Source: CAVSWN01 sp046728115 (lineage in GTDB: Bacteria > Acidobacteriota > Vicinamibacteria > Vicinamibacterales > CAVVIG01). From it: 64,000 bases of DNA. Positions 33,866 to 42,951 of this stretch are shown here, in pieces (the first letter of the stretch is position 1; the number at the start of each line of letters is the position of its first letter). The position numbers were made by a program, and so were the translations under genes. The stretch covers positions 21,220-85,219 of the forward strand of contig JBKPDW010000197.1 in the NCBI GenBank assembly GCA_046728115.1, written 5' to 3'. The notes beneath the pieces were generated by a model. That model was not told the origin of the DNA and did not search any database. It worked only from the letters and a program-made list of their open reading frames with translations.

Positions 33866-34165
33866 GTGGCATTCGGACACGGACGTTCAGGCGGCCGAGG
33901 CCGCGGTGGCGACAAGAAGGCCAGCGACAAGGAGAAGGGTCAGCGCCGTACGCTGTTCCGTCGCCGAAAGGTCTGCAAGTTCTGCGCGGACAAGATCGAC
34001 GACATCAACTACAAGGACGTGAAACTGCTGGGGCCGTTCGTGCCGGAGCGAGGCAAGATCCTGCCGCGCCGCATCTCGGGCACGTGCGCGATGCACCAGC
34101 GGAAGCTGCAGGTCGCGATCAAGCGCGCGCGGCAGATTGCATTGATTCCATACGTGACGGACTAA
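33866..34165 (+). CDS. rpsR: 30S ribosomal protein bS18
   Basis: 99 residues from GTG 33866, with GGAGGT at 33855-33860 inside the end of rpsF. RRRKVCKFCADKIDDINYKDVKLL is the family core with a Cys pair, then RGKILPRRISGTCAMHQRKLQVAIKRARQIALIPYV. A glycine/lysine-rich N-terminal tail (GHGRSGGRGRGGDKK) precedes it. Partner of S6 in the 30S platform. Confidence 0.96.
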   Translation: MAFGHGRSGGRGRGGDKKASDKEKGQRRTLFRRRKVCKFCADKIDDINYKDVKLLGPFVPERGKILPRRISGTCAMHQRKLQVAIKRARQIALIPYVTD

Positions 34166-34171
34166 GACGAC

Positions 34172-34241
34172 AAGGACCGTCGAGACCGCGAAGACCGCAA
34201 AGCCTGTCGATCCTTTGCGGGCCTGTCGGCCCTTGCGGTCC
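34172..34241. repeat. GACCGCAAA-word inverted repeat
   Basis: rpsR-rplI spacer. GGACCGTCGAGACCGCGAAG then ACCGCAAAG (34174-34203) faces TCCTTTGCGG..CCCTTGCGGTCC (34211-34241). The arms are built from the word GACCGCAAA or its complement. Confidence 0.7.
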
Positions 34242-34258
34242 AGCTCGAGGACAAGACG

Positions 34259-34720
34259 ATGGAAGTAATCCTCAGAACGCACGTCGACAATCTCGGCCGC
34301 CGCGGCGAGGTGGTGAAAGTCGCGGACGGCTACGCGCGCAACTATCTCCTGCCGCGGAAGCTGGCGCTGGTGGCAACCGAGGGGAACAAGAAGCAGATCG
34401 AGCGCGAGCGCGCGAAGTTCGACGCGCAGGAGGTCGAAGAGCAGAAGGTCGCCTCCGCCGTCGCGGAGCGGCTCGCGGGTGTCGAGATCGAAATCGCCCG
34501 CAAGGTCGGCGAGACCGAAGCCTTGTACGGATCGGTGACCAGCGCAGACATTGCGGAGGCACTGCGCGCCAGGGGCTTCGACCTTGACCGGAAAAAGCTC
34601 GGTCTCCACGAGCCGATCAAGAAGCTCGGTGACTTCGACGTGCCGATCAAATTGCATCGCGACGTGATGACCCACGTCAAGCTTCGGGTGATTGCCGAAA
34701 AAAGCGAAAATGAAAAGTAA
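34259..34720 (+). CDS. rplI: 50S ribosomal protein bL9
   Basis: 153 residues. EVILRTHVDNLGRRGEVVKVADGYARNYLLPRKLA is the N-terminal rRNA-binding domain and the long connecting helix follows (IERERAKFDAQEVEEQKVAS), then the C-terminal domain with GSVTSADIAEALRARGF. The order rpsF-rpsR-rplI-dnaB is classical. Confidence 0.97.
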   Translation: MEVILRTHVDNLGRRGEVVKVADGYARNYLLPRKLALVATEGNKKQIERERAKFDAQEVEEQKVASAVAERLAGVEIEIARKVGETEALYGSVTSADIAEALRARGFDLDRKKLGLHEPIKKLGDFDVPIKLHRDVMTHVKLRVIAEKSENEK

Positions 34721-34817
34721 TGAAAAGTAAGAAGTCAAAAGTCAGAAGTCAGAAGTAGAATTCGTCAGATTCGACCCTTCGCACGTCTGACTTTTGACTT
34801 CCTACTTCTGACTTTCA
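34721..34817. repeat. AGTCAGAAGTC-word long inverted repeat before dnaB
   Basis: Covers the whole rplI-dnaB spacer. 34727-34746 (GTAAGAAGTCAAAAGTCAGA) faces 34786-34805 (TCTGACTTTTGACTTCCTAC) with 19 of 20 bases paired; both arms consist of AGTCAGA words. The right arm ends at the GTG start of dnaB. The same word occurs at 62209-62246. Confidence 0.85.
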
Positions 34818-36167
34818 GTGTCCGACCTCGCAGCACGCGTCCCGCCGCACAACCTCGAGGCCGAACGGTCGGTGCTCGGCGCCATCCTGCTGCATAACGA
34901 CGCCTTCAACCTCGCCGCCGAGGTGATCGACTCCGCCGACTTCTACCGCGAGGCGCACCGGCGCATCTTCGACAAGATGGTCAGGCTTGCCGAGCGCGGC
35001 GATGCGATCGATCTCGTCACGCTGAAAGAAGAGCTCGGCCGATCCGGAGATCTCGACGAGGTGGGGGGGCCCGCCTACATCACGGCGCTCGTCGACGGCG
35101 TGCCGCGGTCGACCAACGTCGAGCACTACGCCCGCATCATCAAGGAAAAGGCCACCCTGCGGAACCTGATCTTCTCCGCGAACAAGATTCTCGCGACGGC
35201 CTACGACGGCGAGGAAGAAGCCGACGTGATCCTCGACCAGGCCGAGCACGCGATCTTTGCGATTGCGGACGACAAGGTCCGGGACGGATTCATCTCGCTG
35301 CGCGATCTCGCGCAGTCGAGCCTCGAGACGATCGAACGGCTGCACTCGCGCAAGGAACTCATCACCGGCGTACCGACCGGATTCACCGATCTCGACGAAT
35401 TGACGTCGGGACTCCAGCCGGCCGATCTGATCATCGTCGCGGCACGGCCGTCGATGGGCAAGACCAGCCTCGTGCTGAACGTCGCACAGCACGTCGGCAC
35501 CCGCACCGACATGACGGTGGGTGTCTTCAGCCTCGAAATGTCGAAGGAGCAGTTGTTCCTCCGCATGCTCACGGCCGAAGCGCGCATCGACGCGCACCGG
35601 CTGCGCGGCGGGTTCCTGGGCGAGCGTGACTGGGGAAAGCTGTCGCAGGCGGTCGGGACGCTCAGCGAGGGGAAGATCTTCATCGACGATACGCCGTCGA
35701 TTGGCGTGCTCGAGATGCGCGCGAAGTGTCGACGGCTGGCATCGGAGCACGGACTGCACCTCGTGATCGTGGACTACATCCAGTTGATGCAGAGCCGCGG
35801 CCGCTTCGAGAACCGCACGCTCGAGCTCGCGTCGATCTCACGCGCGCTCAAGGGCCTCGCGAAAGAGCTCAATGTGCCGGTCGTGGTGCTGTCGCAGTTG
35901 AGCCGCGCGCCAGAATCGCGCTCGGATCATCGTCCGCAGCTCTCCGACCTCCGCGAGTCTGGCGCCCTCGAGCAGGATGCCGACGTGGTCATCTTCATCT
36001 ACCGCGAGGATCAGTACGCCGACAGGAACCAGCCGCCTACCGACGCGGAAGGCATCGCGGAGCTGATCGTCGGCAAACAGCGCAACGGACCCACCGGCAT
36101 CGTCAAACTCGCCTTCATACGCGAATACACCCGCTTCGAAAATCTCGCGATAGGGGCTGAGGGCTAG
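34818..36167 (+). CDS. dnaB: replicative DNA helicase
   Basis: Hexameric fork helicase, 449 residues from GTG 34818. N-terminal primase-interaction domain (VPPHNLEAERSVLGAILLHN), linker, then RecA-like domain with Walker A ARPSMGKTSLVLNVAQ, IVDYIQLMQ and the DnaB motif LSRAPESRSDHRPQLSDLRESGALEQDADVV. No intein. The start codon lies directly behind the hairpin repeat and has no separate Shine-Dalgarno. Confidence 0.97.
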   Translation: MSDLAARVPPHNLEAERSVLGAILLHNDAFNLAAEVIDSADFYREAHRRIFDKMVRLAERGDAIDLVTLKEELGRSGDLDEVGGPAYITALVDGVPRSTNVEHYARIIKEKATLRNLIFSANKILATAYDGEEEADVILDQAEHAIFAIADDKVRDGFISLRDLAQSSLETIERLHSRKELITGVPTGFTDLDELTSGLQPADLIIVAARPSMGKTSLVLNVAQHVGTRTDMTVGVFSLEMSKEQLFLRMLTAEARIDAHRLRGGFLGERDWGKLSQAVGTLSEGKIFIDDTPSIGVLEMRAKCRRLASEHGLHLVIVDYIQLMQSRGRFENRTLELASISRALKGLAKELNVPVVVLSQLSRAPESRSDHRPQLSDLRESGALEQDADVVIFIYREDQYADRNQPPTDAEGIAELIVGKQRNGPTGIVKLAFIREYTRFENLAIGAEG

Positions 36168-36175
36168 CGCCTCCA

Positions 36176-36205
36176 ACCTCCGTCCCTTCTGGTGGGCACG
36201 GAGGT
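36176..36205 (+). terminator. stem-loop after dnaB (ACCTCCGTCC element)
   Basis: ACCTCCGTCCC (36176-36186) pairs with GGGCACGGAGGT (36194-36205) with one bulged base. Eight bases after the dnaB stop; no U tract. Same element as at 18716 and 30342. Confidence 0.5.
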
Positions 36206-36220
36206 CGCGCAAAAAGGCCC

Positions 36221-36255
36221 TTGACAAACAGTCGATTCTCTGGCAACAGTAATAC
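36221..36255 (+). promoter_or_regulatory. possible promoter of the GntR-ABC operon
   Basis: A perfect TTGACA at 36221-36226 is followed by TAATAC at 36250-36255, a spacing of 23 bases, longer than sigma70 optimum. Either a different -10 is used or the promoter needs an activator. Confidence 0.4.
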
Positions 36256-36277
36256 TGTGCTAGTTCAGTAGCACAGT
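36254..36277 (+). promoter_or_regulatory. 24-bp operator palindrome for the GntR regulator
   Basis: ACTGTGCTA (36254-36262), six bases, TAGCACAGT (36269-36277): a perfect 9-bp inverted repeat ending seven bases before the regulator's ATG. Position and symmetry fit autoregulation by the YtrA-type GntR protein. Confidence 0.75.
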
Positions 36278-36284
36278 TGCCCCG

Positions 36285-36680
36285 ATGCTGTTCCGGACCA
36301 ATCCGTCGCTCGGCGTGCCGATCTACCTCCAGCTGATGGAGCAGGTGAAACACGCGATCGAAACCGGCGCCCTGCGGCCGGGCGATCAGCTGCCGGGAAT
36401 CCGTCCGCTTGCGGAGGAGCTGGTCATCAACCCCAACACCGTCGCCAAGGCCTATCGGGAGCTCGAGCACGAGGGCGTGATCGAGCTCCGCCATGGCGCG
36501 GGTGCATTCGTTGCCGAAACGGCGCGGGCGACGAAGTCGACCGGCCTGCGCGCGGCGCAGGCCGTCGTGGCGGCAGCAATCGAGAAGCTGCACGCGCGCG
36601 GTGTGACCGATGAGGAAATTCGCCGGCTGTTCGAAGCGGAGCTGGCAGGCCTGACCAGGGCGGGAGTGGAGCATGGCTGA
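36285..36680 (+). CDS. GntR-family regulator, YtrA type
   Basis: 131 residues. Winged-helix domain (PIYLQLMEQVKHAIETGALR, GDQLPGIRPLAEELVINPNTVAKAYRELEHEGVIELRHGAGAFV) plus a short helical C-terminus of about 45 residues with no ligand domain, the YtrA architecture. YtrA regulators control adjacent ABC exporters and bind their own promoter. Its stop overlaps the ATPase start by eight bases. No ribosome binding site is visible, so the mRNA may be nearly leaderless. Confidence 0.92.
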   Translation: MLFRTNPSLGVPIYLQLMEQVKHAIETGALRPGDQLPGIRPLAEELVINPNTVAKAYRELEHEGVIELRHGAGAFVAETARATKSTGLRAAQAVVAAAIEKLHARGVTDEEIRRLFEAELAGLTRAGVEHG

Positions 36681-37572
36681 TCCGTTGACGATCGAAGCGG
36701 CCGATCTGCGCAAGGCGTACGGGACGGTCGAGGCGCTGCGGGGTTTGAACCTGCGTGTGCCCGCGGGATCGATCTGCGGGTTCGTGGGCAGGAACGGGGC
36801 CGGAAAAACCACGACGATCAAGATCCTCCTGGGTATGGTGCACGCGACCGCCGGAGACGCACGCGTTTTCGGTCTGCCTGTGCATGCACCGCAGTCCAAC
36901 GTCGAAATCCGACGTCGCGTCGGCTTCGTGAGCGAGGACAAGGACCTGTTCGACACGATGAGCGTCGGCGACATGATTCGCTTCACCGCTTCGTTCTACC
37001 GGCGCTGGCGTGCCGATCTGGAGCAGCAGTACCTGAATGCGTTCGAGCTGCCGCTCGATCGGAAAATCAAAGCGCTGTCGCGCGGCATGCGGACGAAGCT
37101 GGCCCTGCTGCTGGCCCTGTGCCGTGGCGCCGACCTGCTCGTGCTGGACGAGCCGACGTCCGGACTCGATCCCGCGATGACCGAGGAGGTCCTGCAGGCA
37201 CTGGTCGCCCACGTCGCCAACGAGGAGATGACCGTATTTTTTTCCTCGCACCAGATCGCCGAGGTCGAACAGGTCGCGGATCGCGTGGCGATCGTCGACC
37301 GGGGCCGAGTGGTGGTTGACGGCGCGCTGGACGATTTGCGCGAGAGCTATCGCCGGGTGCAGCTCGTGTTCGATGGCGACGCCCCCGATCACACGTTCCG
37401 TGCGGCCGGTGTCGTCCGGACGCATCGAAAGGGCCGCGTGCTGAGCGTGCTGTCGAGCGCCGGCAGCGACGACATTCTTCAGGAAGCGCGTGCGCTCGGG
37501 CCCGCGTCGACGGACGTCGCACCCGTTGCGCTGAAAGAGATCTTCCTCGAGACCGTGGTGACGGAGGTTTGA
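36673..37572 (+). CDS. ABC transporter ATP-binding protein (YtrB-like)
   Basis: 299 residues. Walker A GRNGAGKTTTIKILLG, Q-loop region VGFVSEDKDLFD, signature LSRGMRTKLALLLAL (variant of LSGGQ), Walker B LLVLDEPTSGLDP and H-loop FFSSHQIAEVEQ. The C-terminal 80 residues form the accessory domain of this subfamily. Partner membrane protein follows two bases later. Confidence 0.94.
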   Translation: MADPLTIEAADLRKAYGTVEALRGLNLRVPAGSICGFVGRNGAGKTTTIKILLGMVHATAGDARVFGLPVHAPQSNVEIRRRVGFVSEDKDLFDTMSVGDMIRFTASFYRRWRADLEQQYLNAFELPLDRKIKALSRGMRTKLALLLALCRGADLLVLDEPTSGLDPAMTEEVLQALVAHVANEEMTVFFSSHQIAEVEQVADRVAIVDRGRVVVDGALDDLRESYRRVQLVFDGDAPDHTFRAAGVVRTHRKGRVLSVLSSAGSDDILQEARALGPASTDVAPVALKEIFLETVVTEV

Positions 37573-37573
37573 C

Positions 37574-38341
37574 ATGCTCTGGTACAAAGCCTGGCTCGAT
37601 ACCCGCTGGCGGTTCCTCGCAGGCCTGCTGATCCTCGCCTGCGGCGCCGCTACGATCGTCTCCACCTATCCGAAGGTGGTGGAGCTGATGGCGAGCCTTC
37701 CCGCGATGGACAGCGGCGGAGCGCTGGGACAACGGATTCGCGAGGCGGCGGCGTTGGGGCGGGAGTATCGCGGCTTCATCTGGTCGCAGTGGTGGCGGCA
37801 GACACCGACGCAGATCGGGACGTTGTTTGCCGTGCTGCTAGGCACGGGCGGGTTGGTGTCGCAATCTTCCGGCGTTGCGACGCTGTTCACGCTCTCGCTG
37901 CCCGTCTCGCGCAACCGGTTGCTGGCGACCCGCGCTGGAGCCGGTCTGGCAGAGTGGTTCGCATTGGCGTTGATCTCGTCCATGGTGATCCCGCTGCTTT
38001 CACCAGCGATAGGACAGACCTACAGCATCTGGAGCGCGCTGGTGCATGCGCTGTGCCTCTTCATGGCCGGCAGCGTGTTCTTCAGCCTTGCGCTGCTGCT
38101 GTCGACGGTGTTCAGCGACCTGTGGCGTCCGTTGCTGATGGGATGCGGTGTTGCATTGGCGCTCGCATCGTTTGAAATGGTCGTGCGCGACACATGGCCT
38201 TACACCTTGTTTCGCGTGATGAGCGGCGAGCTGTTTTTCCGAACTGGGCGGTTGCCATGGGTGGGGCTGTTTTCCAGTGCGGCGATATCGGCGGCGATGT
38301 TGTACCTGGCGGCTGTGAATTTCGCACGTCGGGACTTTTGA
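37574..38341 (+). CDS. ABC-2 type permease subunit
   Basis: 255 residues with six hydrophobic segments (about 13-32, 77-97, 116-138, 148-172, 185-203, 232-250). The pattern of an extracytoplasmic loop after the first helix and clustered helices later fits ABC-2 permeases. Forms an exporter with the ATPase upstream; substrate unknown, in Bacillus the Ytr system responds to cell-wall antibiotics. Confidence 0.8.
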   Translation: MLWYKAWLDTRWRFLAGLLILACGAATIVSTYPKVVELMASLPAMDSGGALGQRIREAAALGREYRGFIWSQWWRQTPTQIGTLFAVLLGTGGLVSQSSGVATLFTLSLPVSRNRLLATRAGAGLAEWFALALISSMVIPLLSPAIGQTYSIWSALVHALCLFMAGSVFFSLALLLSTVFSDLWRPLLMGCGVALALASFEMVVRDTWPYTLFRVMSGELFFRTGRLPWVGLFSSAAISAAMLYLAAVNFARRDF

Positions 38342-38351
38342 GGGAACTCTT

Positions 38352-38434
38352 CACCACGGAGGACACCCCGGACATGGAGCACACTTGTATGCACCAACCA
38401 ACCCCGTGTCCTCGGTGTCCTCCGCGCTGGAGAG
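38352..38434 (+). repeat. imperfect inverted repeat, CCACGGAGGACAC family, copy D
   Basis: Left arm CACCACGGAGGACACC..CCGGACATGGAG (38352-38380), right arm CCCCGTGTCCTCGGTGTCC then TCCGCGCTGGAGAG (38402-38434). Lies between the permease and the secreted protein gene. Confidence 0.8.
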
Positions 38435-38489
38435 CGCTACGAAGAGCCTAGGTGCAGTCTCTGAACCAGTTCTTCTGGAGGCAATTGCC

Positions 38490-39233
38490 ATGTCTGTTCC
38501 ACGTCTGACATCGACGATCGTTGCGATGCTGCTGTTGGCGTCGCCGCTGGCGTTCGGGCAAGCTGCCGATGCGACGGGCCACTGGGAGGGCACGATCAAG
38601 GCGCCCGGCCGCGACGTCGCCATCGTGATCGACCTTGGAAAGGGAAGCGGCGGCGAACTGATCGGCACGTTCGGCAACCCCGCGGAGCATCTGGCCGGAT
38701 ACCCGCTGTCGAACGTTGTCGTCGAGGGACAATCGGTTCGGTTCGTCCTCAGCGCAGGTAATGGTGGCGGGCCATTCAACGGCGTTCTGTCCGCCGACGG
38801 CAAATCGATCGCGGGCGAGTTCTCGGCGACCACTCCCAAGGGTCCGATGGCGGTTCCCTTCACACTGACCCGAACCGGAGACGCGAAGATCGAACTGCAG
38901 CCTCGTAGCGCAGCGATCGGAAAAGAGCTGGAGGGCACGTGGACAGCTGCAATCGAGGTCGAGGGGCGATCGCTGCACGTCACGATGAAACTGGCCAACC
39001 AGGCTGACGGCACATCGGCCGGCACCATCGCCACGGATGGAAGCAGCATCGAAATTCCGATCACCACAATCGCTCAGGATGGCTCCGCGCTGACGCTCGA
39101 CGTCCGGATCGTCGGCGGGAGATTTGCCGGTGCGCTGAACGCCGATCGAACCGAGTTGGCCGGCACATGGACCCAGCAGTCGTTCGAAGCCCCAATCACG
39201 TTCAAGCGGGCAACGGCTGCAGGCCCGAAGTAG
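38490..39233 (+). CDS. secreted beta-rich hypothetical protein
   Basis: 247 residues from ATG 38490; TGGAGG at 38476-38481 is a good ribosome binding site, so upstream in-frame codons (from 38385, inside the repeat) are rejected. Signal peptide MSVPRLTSTIVAMLLLASPLAFGQA. The mature part has two similar halves, each beginning like GHWEGTIKAPGRDVAIVIDL / GTWTAAIEVEGRSLHVTMKL and ending in ISGEF-like strands (GKSIAGEFSATTPKG, LAGTWTQQ). It resembles repeat proteins of lipocalin-like type common in Acidobacteria. Function unknown. Confidence 0.7.
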   Translation: MSVPRLTSTIVAMLLLASPLAFGQAADATGHWEGTIKAPGRDVAIVIDLGKGSGGELIGTFGNPAEHLAGYPLSNVVVEGQSVRFVLSAGNGGGPFNGVLSADGKSIAGEFSATTPKGPMAVPFTLTRTGDAKIELQPRSAAIGKELEGTWTAAIEVEGRSLHVTMKLANQADGTSAGTIATDGSSIEIPITTIAQDGSALTLDVRIVGGRFAGALNADRTELAGTWTQQSFEAPITFKRATAAGPK

Positions 39234-39257
39234 TGCCGGACGGTATGATCGAAGCCG

Positions 39258-40403
39258 ATGATCCGTCCGACCGTCGCGCGCATCGATCTCGAAGCTCTGA
39301 AATCCAACTATCGACAGATCGTGGCGTTCGTTTCGGGAACCGGGGCTGGGGCTGCTGGCTCCGGTCCTGGTCCTCGGGTGACGGCCGTAGTCAAAGCGAA
39401 CGCGTACGGCCACGGTGCCGTGCAAATCGCGCTCGCGCTCGAAGAGGCCGGCGCTGATTCTCTCGCATGCGCCGACATCGAGGAAGGAACGACGCTCCGT
39501 GCCGCTGGAGTCCGCGCCGAGATTCTGGTTTTCGGTGCCCTCAGCGTCAGCGACCTCGATGGGATCTTCGACGGAGTGTTGACGCCGACGATCTCGACGC
39601 CGGGCGCTGCGCGCGCGGTGCAGGCGGCGGCCGCAAGGCATCGCCAGCAGGTGCGCTATCACCTGAAGATCGACACCGGCATGAACCGGTTGGGTTTCCG
39701 GCACGACAATCTGCGCCGGACCCTGCCTGATCTGCTTGCCAGCCCCAATCTCGAGCTCGCGGCCATCTACACACATTTCGCCACCGCGGACGATCCGGAG
39801 TCGCCGCTGTTCAACGAGCAGCGCCTGCGGTTCGAGGGGGCGGTGGCGGTCATCGGTGACCTCCGTCCCTCCTCCAACCGTCCCCCTTACCTCCACGCCG
39901 CCAACAGCGCCGCGCTGTTGCGCGATTCGCGCGTCTGGTACGACTGCGTCCGGCCGGGCCTGCTCTTGTACGGCCTGGTTCCGCCGCCACTTGCCTCGAC
40001 GCTCCCACTCACGCCGGTGATGGCGTTGACCAGCCGCATCGTCGCGGTGAAGGGCATTCGTCCGGGCGAAGGCGTCGGCTACGGTGTGAGATTCACGGCC
40101 CACGAACCGAGACAGATTGCCATCGTTCCAGCAGGGTACGCCGATGGACTCGATCTACGCCTGGCGGGTCCCGCCAACGTCCTGATTCGTGGCCGGCGCG
40201 CGCCGATTGTGGGCTCGGTGTGTATGGACATGCTGATGGCGGACGTGACCGGCCTGGACGCCTCGCCTGGCGACGAGGTGGTCATCATCGGTTCCCAAGG
40301 CGCCGATCGCATCGACGTTCGTGAGATGGCTGCACAGATTGGTACGATTCCGTACGAGATCCTGTGCAGGATTGGAAGCAGAATCGAGCGCGTTTACTCG
40401 TGA
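39258..40403 (+). CDS. alr: alanine racemase
   Basis: Supplies D-alanine for peptidoglycan. 381 residues. AVVKANAYGHGAVQIALAL contains the PLP lysine; KIDTGMNRLGFRHDN, THFATADDPES and the C-terminal GYGVRFTAHEPRQIAIVPAGYADG carry the second catalytic Tyr. VDMLMADVTGLDASPGDEV is also typical (as CMDMLMADV). A short segment at residues 200-208 (LRPSSNRPP) is encoded by an ACCTCCGTCC-like stretch. The spacer to radA is a long hairpin repeat. Confidence 0.95.
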   Translation: MIRPTVARIDLEALKSNYRQIVAFVSGTGAGAAGSGPGPRVTAVVKANAYGHGAVQIALALEEAGADSLACADIEEGTTLRAAGVRAEILVFGALSVSDLDGIFDGVLTPTISTPGAARAVQAAAARHRQQVRYHLKIDTGMNRLGFRHDNLRRTLPDLLASPNLELAAIYTHFATADDPESPLFNEQRLRFEGAVAVIGDLRPSSNRPPYLHAANSAALLRDSRVWYDCVRPGLLLYGLVPPPLASTLPLTPVMALTSRIVAVKGIRPGEGVGYGVRFTAHEPRQIAIVPAGYADGLDLRLAGPANVLIRGRRAPIVGSVCMDMLMADVTGLDASPGDEVVIIGSQGADRIDVREMAAQIGTIPYEILCRIGSRIERVYS

Positions 40404-40415
40404 ATCTGGTAATTT

Positions 40416-40483
40416 GGTAATCGGGTAATCTGGTAATTGGATTGCTCAATCGCCCAATCCAATTACTCGATTACACGATTACC
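40416..40483. repeat. GGTAATC-word long inverted repeat before radA
   Basis: Left arm 40416-40444, loop 40445-40454, right arm 40455-40483. The 29-base arms pair at 26 positions. The left arm (extended to 40408) is four copies of (T)GGTAATC/T, so a tandem array faces its complement. The right arm ends eight bases before the radA ATG. Confidence 0.9.
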
Positions 40484-40491
40484 TCGTTGCC

Positions 40492-41961
40492 ATGCCGAAG
40501 CGTGCCCCGACCGTCTTTGTCTGTCAGGAATGCGGCGCGCAGTCGCCCAAACAGCAGGGCCGCTGCTTCGACTGCGGCGCGTGGAACTCTTTCGTCGAGG
40601 AACGTGCGCAGGACGCGGGTGGGGCGCCGCCTGCTGGACATCGATACGCGCTCGCAGGTTCCTCCGGATCGGCGCGGCTGTACGCGGACATCGAGATGGA
40701 GAACTGCTCGCGACTCGGCACCGGCATCGACGAACTGGATCGCGTCCTGGGCGGAGGGGTCGTGCCCGGGTCGCTTGTGCTGCTGGGCGGCGAGCCGGGG
40801 ATCGGCAAGTCGACGTTACTCCTTCAAGCCGCTGCGAATCTGGCGCGAACGGCCGGGCCGGTGCTCTACAGCTCCGGCGAGGAATCCGAGCATCAGATCA
40901 AGTCACGTGGCGAACGGCTCGCCGTGGGCGACGCGCCGCTCTATCTGCTTGCGGAAACGTGCCTCGAGCGAATCCTGGAAGAAATCGCGCGCCTCAAGCC
41001 CGCGTTGATCGTCGTGGACTCGGTGCAGACTATCTTCTCCCTGAAGTTTCAGTCGGCGCCAGGCAGTATCGGTCAGGTCCGAGAAGCGGCGACACAGCTG
41101 CTGTTCACCGCGAAAGGACACAACATCCCCACGTTTCTCGTGGGACACGTCACCAAGGACGGCAGCCTCGCCGGCCCGAAGGCGCTCGAGCACGTCGTCG
41201 ATACCGTTCTGTACTTCGAGGGTGAGCGCCACCACTCGCACCGCGTGGTCCGCGCGGTGAAGAACCGTTTTGGTGCGATTAGCGAACTCGGCGTGTTCGA
41301 GATGACGTCGAACGGCCTGCGGCCAGTGCCCAACCCTTCGAAGATGTTCCTCGCCGAGCGGCCGAACAACGCGCCGGGCTCTGCCGTCCTGTGCTCGGTC
41401 GAGGGCTCACGGCCGATTCTGGTGGAAGTGCAGGCGCTCGTCAGCTCCAGTTCCTACGGCATGGCCCGCCGGACCGCGAACGGCATCGATCAGCAACGAT
41501 TAGCGCTGCTTCTCGCGGTGCTCGAAAAGCGCGCCGGTCTGAACCTGATCGGCGACGATGTGTTCGTGAATATTGCGGGAGGGATGACGGTCGACGAGCC
41601 CGCATCCGATCTCGGGGTCGTCGCCGCGATTGCCTCGAGCGTGAGAAATCGCGTGATTCCGGCGACAACCGCGATGTTCGGCGAAGTTGGTCTGGCGGGC
41701 GAAGTGCGCGCGATCTCGCAAGCGTCGCTCCGTGTCCGCGAAGCCGCGCAGATGGGGTTCAAACGCTGCATCATGCCCGAAGCGAATATCGATCCGGACG
41801 CTCGCCTGAAAGGCTCGCGCGACGATGAACATGCTCGCCGGAAAGGATCGCGCGACGAAGAAGACGCGCACCTGACCGGATCGCGCGGCGAAGAAAACGG
41901 CGGCTGCGAGCTCGTCGGCGTCCGAACGATCGGTGAAGCGCTCGACGCGGCCCTGAGTTAA
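40492..41961 (+). CDS. radA: DNA repair protein RadA/Sms
   Basis: Branch-migration ATPase in recombination, 489 residues. N-terminal zinc finger CQECGAQSPKQQGRCFDCG, Walker A GGEPGIGKSTLLLQ, the RadA KNRFG motif in VKNRFGAISELGVFEM, and Lon-like C-terminal domain (VNIAGGMTVDEPASDLGVVAAI). Residues 436-468 are three copies of an 11-residue charged unit (DARLKGSRDDE, HARRKGSRDEE, DAHLTGSRGEE), inserted just before the last strand and helix (CELVGVRTIGEALDAAL); the family normally lacks this. Confidence 0.95.
   Translation: MPKRAPTVFVCQECGAQSPKQQGRCFDCGAWNSFVEERAQDAGGAPPAGHRYALAGSSGSARLYADIEMENCSRLGTGIDELDRVLGGGVVPGSLVLLGGEPGIGKSTLLLQAAANLARTAGPVLYSSGEESEHQIKSRGERLAVGDAPLYLLAETCLERILEEIARLKPALIVVDSVQTIFSLKFQSAPGSIGQVREAATQLLFTAKGHNIPTFLVGHVTKDGSLAGPKALEHVVDTVLYFEGERHHSHRVVRAVKNRFGAISELGVFEMTSNGLRPVPNPSKMFLAERPNNAPGSAVLCSVEGSRPILVEVQALVSSSSYGMARRTANGIDQQRLALLLAVLEKRAGLNLIGDDVFVNIAGGMTVDEPASDLGVVAAIASSVRNRVIPATTAMFGEVGLAGEVRAISQASLRVREAAQMGFKRCIMPEANIDPDARLKGSRDDEHARRKGSRDEEDAHLTGSRGEENGGCELVGVRTIGEALDAALS
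41797..41895 (+). repeat. three 33-bp tandem repeats inside radA
   Basis: Units 41797-41829, 41830-41862 and 41863-41895, sharing the core GGATCGCGCGACGAAGAA or close variants. Each is 11 codons, so copy number can change without a frameshift. Confidence 0.85.
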
Positions 41962-41978
41962 CCGCGTCGAGTTTCTTG

Positions 41979-42051
41979 CCCAACCCCTAATCCCTTACCA
42001 ATCCCTACCGCCCAATCCCGCAATCCCTTACCCGATCGCCAATCCCCAGCC
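41979..42051. repeat. CCCTAATCCCTTACC-word degenerate tandem repeat
   Basis: Convergent spacer radA/dienelactone hydrolase. Words CCCCTAATCCC, CCAATCCC, CGCAATCCC, CCAATCCCC follow each other. The complementary word (GGGATTGGG, GGGATTAG) occurs in the spacers at 49905, 52375 and 52971. Confidence 0.65.
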
Positions 42052-42951
<900 letters not shown>

